Positions 29,691 to 38,616 of a DNA stretch of 64,000 nt are shown piece after piece (within the stretch, counting starts at the first letter, position 1; every line of letters starts with the position of its first letter). The stretch covers positions 372,001-436,000 of the forward strand of contig CATQHF010000005.1 of assembly GCA_958295865.1 (NCBI GenBank). Reading direction: 5' to 3'. The translations under genes were made by a program, and so were the position numbers. The DNA is from an uncultured Dehalococcoidia bacterium (lineage in GTDB: Bacteria > Chloroflexota > Dehalococcoidia > Lucifugimonadales > JADFKI01). The notes under the pieces were generated by a model, which had not been told where the DNA came from, ran no database searches, and worked only from the letters and a program-made list of their open reading frames with translations.

Positions 29691-31586
29691 TTACCTCGTC
29701 AACGTAAAGGCGTAACCATCCATGGGTCCGTTAGTTTCGACCTTGATAACTACGCGACTTGCGGACTGTGGCTTGACTCTAATCTCACCGTTCTCGATAT
29801 AAATCTCGGCGTCAGTGTCATTTACCGCCTCTGCATCAATCACTTCGACTTTTCTTCTACGATTCGGGTCCTTTCCCGGGTGTGCATCCGCGCCCGCGGG
29901 AATAAGAGGAAGACTAATCGCCACATCATCTTCTCTATCAGGTGTGAACGCAATATAGCATTCGGCGCTGGAACGGGGAATCACTCGAACATTACTCAAG
30001 ACATGCATGGCAGAACGCCGTTGCTTTCCCGTATTTCCTTCCTCTTCAACCCCGCTTTTATCATTTCCACTACTTCCGTCACTACTCCCTCTTCCGCGCC
30101 CGACACCCTCAACCTTGTCGCCGGCATCATCTTCATCTTCCGTTTCTCCTAGATAATCCAGCCGCGCCGTCGGTCTAGGGCGCTGAATGCTGCGAACCTT
30201 CAAGATACCGTCTCGTTCAAGACCGCTATCCTCTTCAGGAAAGAAGCGGGTAAGTTCACCTATGTTAGAAGTATCGCTTGGCGCGGCGACGCCTGATTCC
30301 CGGTCGATAATTTCAGTGAGTGCCCTGCGCGCCATAAGGAAACAGTTCTTGGCTGCTCTTATCTCATCTTTGTCAGAGAGCTGCTCCGGTGATATGGTCG
30401 TGTGGTTGGGATTTTCCATCTCTCGCACCCACATATCGCCTTCGTCCGCAGCCGGCATGACTATCACGGCGTAATCGGGCCATAGTCCCTTACCTCTCGG
30501 CGCAAGGGGATTATTCGCCTGTTCACGACTATCCGTAATTAACATGCCGTTTCGATTGATGTAACCTGTTCTGCGTGGCGCATCCTTATCAAAAAGCACA
30601 TAAGCATCTAGGTCTCTCAACTTCTCTATCTGCTGTGTGCGTCGTGGCTGCGTGTCCCTTATCGCTCTGTAGTAGAAATACGCCGGCGTATTGCGGTTCC
30701 CAAACTGATCATCCAAGGTGTCGTGAATTATATCGATCGGATCGCCGTCATCCGCACGGACAGACACCACTAGCTGCTTGTTGTGAATAGCGTAGAAGTA
30801 ATTGTCGACTGCCGCTCTCGCAATCTCCGCCATCCAGTCCTCCGAGCGGGGGTTGAAGCCCATTATGAATACCCCTGTGCCCGTATCACTGAGACGGAAG
30901 ACTTTCGGAATACTCCTTGCGCCGATGAGAGGCTCCCCGTCTTCATCAGTGTAGAATCCGATGTGCTGCAATTTCTCATCAGGCGCATCAGGATCGAAAT
31001 GCGTCATCAGCGTAGCCTTGCCTTGGATCTTGTCAATTCGTCCACGAATACGCCTTTTGGGGCCGTCATCTTTTCCGATGTAGCGAGTGCTGTAAAAGAC
31101 GGTGTTGAGATCTGATACGTTCAAGGCGGCATTTTTGCCTATGCCGTATGCCCCGCCTGAAATACTGCCGAACTTATTTACCGATCCCTCCTGAGTAACA
31201 AGGCTGTCCCATAGACCATCCCTCAGTCCAGTGGTGCCGGTATCTTCGATTTTCAGGCATCTGATTTCCGGTTCGCCAAGGACATCAAGCGCATTCTGGT
31301 AACTCTCGGCGATGGCGCTCCGTTTCTCCGCTTCGGCTCTGTCGCGGCAGGCGCGAACATGTTTCTCCAGTTCGCTTCCGCCTACGAAAGATTTTTTGAT
31401 GTAGATTTCAGTGAAAGCAACTCTTACCGGCTCGGCAAGTCCGTCGTATCTGGCATCGAGTGAATTCTGAATTACTTCCCTGACAAGATTTGAAATAGGC
31501 GCTTCATTGAAATGCGAACTGGACGGGTCTTGCACATAGTCCATACCGCCATTTGTCTTCGGGAAATTCCAGCGCATCCTAGCCAT
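29691..31586 (-). CDS. Second GHKL-type ATPase, first gene of the operon
   Basis: LVREVIQNSLDARYDG, CLKIEDTGTTGLRDGLW, SISGGAYGIGKNAALNVS. Start probably MARMRWNFPKTNGG at 31586. Confidence 0.85.
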   Translation of the reverse strand: MARMRWNFPKTNGGMDYVQDPSSSHFNEAPISNLVREVIQNSLDARYDGLAEPVRVAFTEIYIKKSFVGGSELEKHVRACRDRAEAEKRSAIAESYQNALDVLGEPEIRCLKIEDTGTTGLRDGLWDSLVTQEGSVNKFGSISGGAYGIGKNAALNVSDLNTVFYSTRYIGKDDGPKRRIRGRIDKIQGKATLMTHFDPDAPDEKLQHIGFYTDEDGEPLIGARSIPKVFRLSDTGTGVFIMGFNPRSEDWMAEIARAAVDNYFYAIHNKQLVVSVRADDGDPIDIIHDTLDDQFGNRNTPAYFYYRAIRDTQPRRTQQIEKLRDLDAYVLFDKDAPRRTGYINRNGMLITDSREQANNPLAPRGKGLWPDYAVIVMPAADEGDMWVREMENPNHTTISPEQLSDKDEIRAAKNCFLMARRALTEIIDRESGVAAPSDTSNIGELTRFFPEEDSGLERDGILKVRSIQRPRPTARLDYLGETEDEDDAGDKVEGVGRGRGSSDGSSGNDKSGVEEEGNTGKQRRSAMHVLSNVRVIPRSSAECYIAFTPDREDDVAISLPLIPAGADAHPGKDPNRRRKVEVIDAEAVNDTDAEIYIENGEIRVKPQSASRVVIKVETNGPMDGYAFTLTR

Positions 31587-31673
31587 CGTTGTCTCCAATA
31601 TACGCTTCCTACGAACCAAAAGTGATAGAATCTTATCACTTTTCCGATACGATGTATACGTCTAGATACGCTA

Positions 31674-32519
31674 GGTATTCTCAACACGTGCTGGTATAGT
31701 AAAATAGGGCGGGTAGTTCACCCAACGCCAATCTTTCGGAGGTGTGCCAATGGCTCGTCCACGTGCCTACCACCACTCTCAGCGCTGTCCTCATTGCGCT
31801 TCCAACTGGACTCCCAAAGACGGTCGCTCTCGGGGTAAGCAGACATACCGCTGCGGCGACTGCCATCATCGTTTTACCCCGGATGGCAATCGCCATTACT
31901 TTCCCGAAGCCATAAAGCGCCAGGCGATAGACATGTACGCCGAGGGCATGGGCATAGCCGCCATTAGCCGAATTTTGGATGTTCGGCTGGCTACCGTGTT
32001 CTCCTGGGTCAAAAAAAGCTCAGCAATCGACGGAGTTGATGAGCCGGGAGGTGCGGCATCGGGCGAACCGAGAGCCGGGGCAGCAGCCGGCCAAAGTCAT
32101 AGCCTTTGATGAGATGTGGAGCTATGTGGGCGCGCGGCGGAAGGGAAAGCGGCGGGAAGTCTGGATATGGACGGCAGTGGTGGAAGAAGCCGATGGTGAG
32201 CGTTGGAGTTGCTTTGAGGTGGGTGACCGCAGCGAAAAGACCTTTCTGGGGCTTTAACGAGCAGCTACCGGATGCGGAGCGCTATCGAAGCGACCGCTAT
32301 GTGGTGTATGGGTGGCTGCCACGGAATCGGCATGTAGCGCGGAAGGGTGGAGAGGTGAACTGGAATGAGGGGTTGCATTCGAGGTTGCGGGACCGTTTGA
32401 GGCGGTTGCAGCGGAAGACCAAGGGATACAAGCAAGAGCGTGACGATACTGCGGGGATCCATATCTCTGATATACCTGCGTTGGGCTTAATATGAATACC
32501 CGCGCGTGTTGAAAATACC
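31674..32519 (+). mobile_element. IS1-family element
   Basis: TIRs ggtattctcaacacgtgctggtat / atacccgcgcgtgttgaaaatacc (21/24). InsA-like CPHCASNWTPKDGRSRGKQTYRCGDCHHRF at 31744 and InsB-like frames with slippery gtcaaaaaaagc. Confidence 0.88.
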
Positions 32520-32667
32520 ATGACGCGCTATCCAAATGGATGGTCTCGCCTCTATATGTTCGTCTTGTCCAGGCGCGCCGCTCGTATTATGTTTGAATAC
32601 GCCATATATGGATGGGATGTTTGATATATTGGCGGAGCTTCGTTGTTCAGGTTGGAATGAACTAAAA

Positions 32668-33437
32668 TCAGGCTGCGGTCAGCCTGACGTGATTTGTGAA
32701 ATCGTCTCTCTTTAATACCTTCCGTTGCGCTTTTGAAAGATGCGACGAAACCTCCGAAAGTTGACGAAGCGGTGGACCAGCCAATTGTCCTGCATGAAAC
32801 CAAAATCCGCGCAGATGATTCTCTGACTTTGTACTCCTCGGCTTAATTTCTACCCGGAGTGGACGGAGTGGAGCAGGAATGACCAATCCATGACACTTAC
32901 CCCAACGACCATTGAGGATACCGAGCGTCTGCAAGTCAAAAGTCGCCACAAGTGAGGATGGTGTCTTGAAGTTAAGAAGGGCTTCGAGACCTAGCTCATC
33001 GTCCTTCCAGCCTCGCTTTGCATTCTCGCACCATTCTTCGATCCTAGAAAAGAAATCTTCAACAGTTGTTCCTTCCTGACTGTAATCGCCATCTCGCCAT
33101 AGACAAACGAAACCGTCAATAGTCAATCGGTTCTCGCGTTCAGACCTTGGACGAAGAGAGCGGGTGGTTGAAACGGCCATCTAGGCTGGATGACAATATC
33201 CATAGTCTCTGAGTCAGTCAGTGACTCAAAGGCTGGGTGTATCTTGCCTGTCCATCGTTGCTGATTGGAGTCAACAACTAATCGGAATCCATTAGATGAC
33301 AGTTCTGAAGTGAACTGGTTGAGGGATTCAAGATGTGGTTCTCGTCCGTGGTTGAGCCGTAGATTACGCTCTCTTACTATAGGTGTCGTGCCTCTATCTG
33401 TCGCGCTCGAATCTGTTTTCCGGCTTATGGGTCGCAT
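32668..33437 (-). CDS. E2 (UBC)-like protein, split by an apparent -1 frameshift
   Basis: 33123..33437 ends DIVIQPRWPFQPPALFVQGL; 32668..33180 continues ENRLTIDGFVCLWRDGDYSQEGTTVEDFFSRIEEWCENAKRGW. Matches the E2 layout P-F-x-x-P-P...G-x-x-C-L. Confidence 0.65.
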
Positions 33438-33500
33438 GACGCAAGAGGAGATTGATGAGACGGTGGGAACAGGTTTTCACGGATGTCCAATGTTTTCAAG

Positions 33501-36500
33501 TTACCAGTGACTCAGAGGCTTCGTGAATCCTTCGACGCCCTGACCTGCAAACCTGTAAGCGCCCGTTAATTTGGTGAACTTAAGATCCTGCTGTCTATCG
33601 TCAATTCCAAGCACCATTTTCGAACCTACGATTGTCCAGCAGAGCGCTAGGTCATTCTCCACCAAGAATCTATTCAAGGCGTCTTCACGCACCAGCAATA
33701 CGCTAGGCCCCTCCTCGTAGGTCGTCGGGTCAAACGCAACTGTTTCGTCTTGTTCGTCTTTGAAATCGGCTCCATTGCCAGTCCATTTGAGTCCAAGTCG
33801 TTTCACGAAGTTTTCGTGTGGAAGAGACAATCTATAACTATCATCGATTGAACAGTCTAAACCGCCACTTCCAGCGCTATAAATAAAAGAAGCTGGCAAG
33901 ACAGGAAGCGGACACTTGCCATCGGCATCGCTCCATCCTTCGCTGCCATCATCTGAATCAAGCAATTTGATGAAGTATTTGGAGGCAGGCGCCCAAGTGT
34001 ATTCACCAAGGAACATGTCACGGGAGAAAACCCTAGCCGCTTCAGGCATCCAACGCCCCCAAAAATCAACCCCTTTCGCCCAATTTATGAACTCGGCAGC
34101 ATCGGCAGCACAAGTAAAGTAGCCTTGACAACTAATCCAGAGGTCTCTTTTCGGATTATCGTAGGGTTCAGCGTCAGGGGAAAGAGGCTGTTGCCAATTG
34201 AATGACCCATCTACGACAAGCCAGTTGGTCCCATCGTTGCGATGAGTAACCCGCAGAAGTCCCTCAATTTCCGGGATGTCGTTCTTGTTATCAAGCCAAT
34301 CCTGATGGCTTGCTTCTTCGTTCCATGCATCATAGGGAGGTGTCACCCACCAAGATAGCGTATGTCCACTCCAGTCCGCGCATCCGGGCGTAGATGTCAG
34401 TACGCAAGACGGATCAAGGTCACGGTAGGACTCCTGCCATGCGCCCCGAAACGCTTGCCCGCCTGAATTATATTCAGGGCTATGCTGATAGTTGTCAGCG
34501 AGGTAAGCGAGCATCTCGTGGTAGGCTATCCACTGGTACTTCTTGCCCATGCGTTCAGCCTTGCCCGCGTCTCTTCCTGAATACTTAATGGATATGCTAT
34601 CAAAATACCCAAAGCGGTCAACGGTCCAACCCAGATCGAAAACTCGCCAAATTATGTATCGCTGAATTAAGCGCAAGTCGAAGCGGGGAGGGCCTTCTGA
34701 CTGCGCTCGTTCAATTGCCTCTATTTCTAAACGGTTGGCTTCCGTCATCGCAGAGAGCATCTTGACGCGAGCGCTCTCAATTTGACGCTTTCGTTCATCG
34801 GGCGCTGTCCTGACTCCGACGGTAGCGTCATCATCGTTTGGCAAAGTATTCAAGAGGCGCAGATTTCCCATAAACTGCTTGGCTATTTCTGCCATGGTTC
34901 TCTTGTATTCGTCCCAAGCCAACCTTTCATCATTGCTCATGTTTTCGAGAAGGATTTGCAGGCGTTCATCGGGCGACTGCCACATACCTTCATCAAGCCT
35001 CACACTCAACCAGTCAGAACTGTAATAGCTGGAATTCGTCCCAATGACATAACGTGCGAAATCGTCAGCCATCACTGACCGTCTGATACGGTTCCTAGCC
35101 CACTCCGGGTTTCCGTAATTACCCAAGCCATCATCTAAGTGCGGAGTCAGCATTTCTATTTCAGAGTTGTCTGGAATATCTGGCCAATCGCTTTTGTAGG
35201 GAGGTCGAAGCAGTTCCTGATCGATGTCGATAGCCGCGTTCAAATGGAGGGCGCGCTCAACTACTCCGCGCGCATAATCGCGCAGGAGTATATGCGGCGG
35301 CGGGTTCCCGGACGCGAAGATGTTCTCATAAACGGACATGCCAAGCCTTTCGACTCCGCATGCGTCGTGGCTTCGCATTGCCACGCCATAAGCTACCGCA
35401 TAGACACGCTCTCGGACATAGGGATCGTCAACGGCGTCGAATCGATTGACCAAGTGGACGGTCGCGTCAATCCTGCCTGTTAGCAGTGAGACCAATCCTT
35501 TCGTCGCTTTGTCACGCAAGAAGCGATTAGATGTTGAGAACATCCACGCAAGCGCGGTCGCGGACAGGTTAACAACATCTTCTTCAACATCATCATCCAT
35601 TGATATGGCGCATGCCCAATCTACCAGTCTGTGTATAGTTCCCGAGCCTTCTCTCCAAGCCCGATGCAGGTAAGTACTCCACCAAGCATCTCGATCAGGC
35701 ATGGAGCGCCTGCGAAGCCGCTCATCCAAGAAGTCAGCATTGAATGGGTGATTAGGAACCGTCGCGACCGTTAGTATCGTATCAAGTACGTCCCCTACGC
35801 CCCCAATCTCACCCTTTTCGATGAGTTCATTGAGCACGGCAATCGTATCGTCCGAGAATGCGTCTGTCTTGCGCCAGATTATGCTTTGCAAGAACGCTTC
35901 CCCGATGTTCCCTGAATTATTCAAGAGCGCGGGCGCAAGTCTAACGAGTTCCTGCCCTGTGCACTCAGGAACTTGGACACACATAGCTTCTACGATTCCG
36001 TCGGAAGTATAGATTGACCTGTCGCAGAGGAATGCCAATTCGCCGCCTTTTGTAAAGGCAGCTTTCGGGTTGTTCGAGTCCAAAATTTTGGGCAGCAAGA
36101 AGCCAGCGATTATGTGGTCTGACAATCGCTCGTATGCAAAATGCGCTACATCTTCTCCGTCGCGCCTTCCCATGTCTTCTGCCAATACGCCTTCGACGAC
36201 CAAGCTGCGGTAAAGCGAGTTGCTGAACCCGCGTCCTGGCAGCAACTCATTCACGACTTCTTCAACTTGCCGCCTCGGCAGCCAGTTCCCACTCATCTCA
36301 AAGTCGATCACCCGCTCAGCAACCTTTTCCAGCGCGCGGCGGACAAGATTGTCGTTCGGATTATAGTCAAGGGATTTGGCAAGGCATTTATTCACCTTAT
36401 CGAGGTAAAGATTGAAGAAGTTGGTAACGCCGGAGATACCGCGAGGCATTCTGCGCTCGCCCTTGCCTTGCAGACCTTCACAGATTATCTTGAGAAAGAG

Positions 36501-38099
36501 CGGGTTTCGGAATTCCGGTTGGAGGATGGGTGTTGAAGGGAACTCAATGCCGTAATGTTCAGCGAATGTTCGTACAGCGTCGTATTCATGTCCTGCAAAT
36601 CCATCGTGCGTTAGGGTTGTCGCCTTCTTGCGGACATCATTAGGTATAACAGCCTCTTCGTAAGAAGAGCGCACCGAGAGTATCACGCCAACCCAAGGGC
36701 TTCTTTCGACCTGAGTTAAAAACGCGGACATATTAGGCGGCCAGATTTTACGACCACTCCCTTCGTTCACCGCGTCGATGATTAACAGAGCCTTACGATT
36801 CTCGACCTGCGCCGACGCTTCCAATACCCCTATGAACTGTTCAGCATTCGCGTTCCGCAGGTCAAGATGTTGCAGCGCCTGCGTCCAAGGGTCCGACGAG
36901 TCGGTGAATCGCTGCCCCATCAGCAGAACCGTGGGCGCGTCGTCTGCGATACGACTGCGCGCCACATCACAGAGCAGATGTGTCTTGCCCGTTCCTGCAT
37001 CGCCCTTGAGTATCATTACCCGGCTGTTTCCGATTTCTTCGGCGCGGTTAAGTCTCTCGACGATTTCTTGAAATCTATCTTGAAATCTATATCGTAGCCG
37101 TTCGACTCGATCACGCAAGTTTCTAAAAGGATTATGCTGATACGCAAAGGCGTCATCGCTTTCCCGTTGCCGTGAGTCGTACTCTTCTGATAGCCTTTTC
37201 AGGGATTTCAGAACTGCGTGTGTCGGCGCTTCCAAATCTTTAATCTTTTCCACTATGTCTGCAATTGGGAGTTCTTCGGCGGGCGTGGACTGCAAGTCTG
37301 AGAACGCGCGCAGAACATGCGCTACCGCTTCCTTAAGTCTGGTAATTCTTTTCGCAAGCCCGTCGACATTTGCGCTTTCGCACAGATTTTTCGCGTCCTC
37401 TCGCGGCGGCGCGATAGTTCTGAACTCTTCCCGAACCTCGCGCGCCATAGATTTGATGCGATTGATGGCTGCATCCGTTCTTCCGAACATCTCCATATCC
37501 TGCGCGATGGGCAAATCGACATGCACTTCTGGAGTGTAACGAGGTCCGGCTGCATTGATCGCTACTTGCAAGCGGTTGTCATACCATGCTTTATCGAAGT
37601 AACGATCATCGAACCAAAAGAATACCCGCCCAATGCGCTCCGGCTGCGATAGGCGCTCAATCAGTTCCGACGCGCCCCACCAGACGAATTCAACATTCAT
37701 GTCTCTTTTTTGCGCCCAGCCTTGCCATTTTGAGACATGCTCATCCCAACGCCGCATTGCTGATTTCCGATTGGCGATACGAGCATCAGATCTGTCCCAG
37801 GGAATACAGACATAGTAGCGCGTGAGACGAGGGCGCTTATCGAGCGCAGTCTTGATGGAATCGTCGAGTTGCTTCCACTGTGGATTTTTGAGAGCGGATG
37901 TGAAGTGCTTGGCTTGCCAGCCCCATTCGCTACCGTCTTTCAGAATGCAGTAACATTCGACACCGGCGTCAGGCGTTCCGACCCGCTCGAAGCGGGCATC
38001 TGCCGGTATCTCTGCGTGCGCTAGCTGACGAATTAGTTCCTCAAAGCCTTTTGCTTGGGATCCGTCTATCGCTCGGATTGATTGCCAACTGATGTTCAT
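33501..38099 (-). CDS. Avs-type STAND NTPase with N-terminal Mrr/REase-like domain
   Basis: NGSQAKGFEELIRQLA...GTPDAGVECYCILKDGSEWGWQAKHF (PD-(D/E)XK-like); Walker A LKGDAGTGKTHLL; Walker B LLIIDAVNEG; very long helical C-terminus. Recognised as AVAST/Avs-like, subtype not assigned. Confidence 0.85.
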   Translation of the reverse strand: MNISWQSIRAIDGSQAKGFEELIRQLAHAEIPADARFERVGTPDAGVECYCILKDGSEWGWQAKHFTSALKNPQWKQLDDSIKTALDKRPRLTRYYVCIPWDRSDARIANRKSAMRRWDEHVSKWQGWAQKRDMNVEFVWWGASELIERLSQPERIGRVFFWFDDRYFDKAWYDNRLQVAINAAGPRYTPEVHVDLPIAQDMEMFGRTDAAINRIKSMAREVREEFRTIAPPREDAKNLCESANVDGLAKRITRLKEAVAHVLRAFSDLQSTPAEELPIADIVEKIKDLEAPTHAVLKSLKRLSEEYDSRQRESDDAFAYQHNPFRNLRDRVERLRYRFQDRFQEIVERLNRAEEIGNSRVMILKGDAGTGKTHLLCDVARSRIADDAPTVLLMGQRFTDSSDPWTQALQHLDLRNANAEQFIGVLEASAQVENRKALLIIDAVNEGSGRKIWPPNMSAFLTQVERSPWVGVILSVRSSYEEAVIPNDVRKKATTLTHDGFAGHEYDAVRTFAEHYGIEFPSTPILQPEFRNPLFLKIICEGLQGKGERRMPRGISGVTNFFNLYLDKVNKCLAKSLDYNPNDNLVRRALEKVAERVIDFEMSGNWLPRRQVEEVVNELLPGRGFSNSLYRSLVVEGVLAEDMGRRDGEDVAHFAYERLSDHIIAGFLLPKILDSNNPKAAFTKGGELAFLCDRSIYTSDGIVEAMCVQVPECTGQELVRLAPALLNNSGNIGEAFLQSIIWRKTDAFSDDTIAVLNELIEKGEIGGVGDVLDTILTVATVPNHPFNADFLDERLRRRSMPDRDAWWSTYLHRAWREGSGTIHRLVDWACAISMDDDVEEDVVNLSATALAWMFSTSNRFLRDKATKGLVSLLTGRIDATVHLVNRFDAVDDPYVRERVYAVAYGVAMRSHDACGVERLGMSVYENIFASGNPPPHILLRDYARGVVERALHLNAAIDIDQELLRPPYKSDWPDIPDNSEIEMLTPHLDDGLGNYGNPEWARNRIRRSVMADDFARYVIGTNSSYYSSDWLSVRLDEGMWQSPDERLQILLENMSNDERLAWDEYKRTMAEIAKQFMGNLRLLNTLPNDDDATVGVRTAPDERKRQIESARVKMLSAMTEANRLEIEAIERAQSEGPPRFDLRLIQRYIIWRVFDLGWTVDRFGYFDSISIKYSGRDAGKAERMGKKYQWIAYHEMLAYLADNYQHSPEYNSGGQAFRGAWQESYRDLDPSCVLTSTPGCADWSGHTLSWWVTPPYDAWNEEASHQDWLDNKNDIPEIEGLLRVTHRNDGTNWLVVDGSFNWQQPLSPDAEPYDNPKRDLWISCQGYFTCAADAAEFINWAKGVDFWGRWMPEAARVFSRDMFLGEYTWAPASKYFIKLLDSDDGSEGWSDADGKCPLPVLPASFIYSAGSGGLDCSIDDSYRLSLPHENFVKRLGLKWTGNGADFKDEQDETVAFDPTTYEEGPSVLLVREDALNRFLVENDLALCWTIVGSKMVLGIDDRQQDLKFTKLTGAYRFAGQGVEGFTKPLSHW

Positions 38100-38206
38100 T
38101 TGTTAGTATTTCAAAGTGTGCATTTGTGTATAAACGGTGAATTGTGGATAGACTTTACCACAATCCATCACGACTTGCGCTATGAGAACCACGCACGCCG
38201 ATACCA

Positions 38207-38580
38207 CTAGGTAGAAGAGAAGAAGGTTGCTATTGTTAGGAACATCATATTTCCTATTTCTTCACTCGAATGGGTTGATAAGGGTAACATCATACCCACC
38301 AGAGTGAATAAAATGGATGAGATGAAGTACAAGTATCCTATAATTCGCATCCATTTCCGTATATTATCATCGGCATTCGAAGAGAAAGCAATTGCCATGG
38401 GGGATTGGATATGTCTGGCACAAGTCCGGCATGGTCGATCTCGTATTCCGCGATTTTTCGGAAGAGCGACCCGGCTAGTCTATCCACCTGCTGCCGCGCG
38501 TTCTCCATCCGTGAGTCTGCTACTCGGCGCAAAACACGACGTTCAACGAACTCCTGATACCCTGATATAATAAGGGGCAA
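38207..38580 (-). CDS. Two overlapping small ORFs, the second with transmembrane segment
   Basis: 38338..38580 (80 aa) overlaps 38207..38398 (63 aa, IIGYLYFISSILFTLVGMMLPL). Possibly one frameshifted gene. Confidence 0.3.
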
Positions 38581-38616
38581 TCAAGAAGAAAACACGCTCC
38601 GTCAGGGGGAGAAAAG

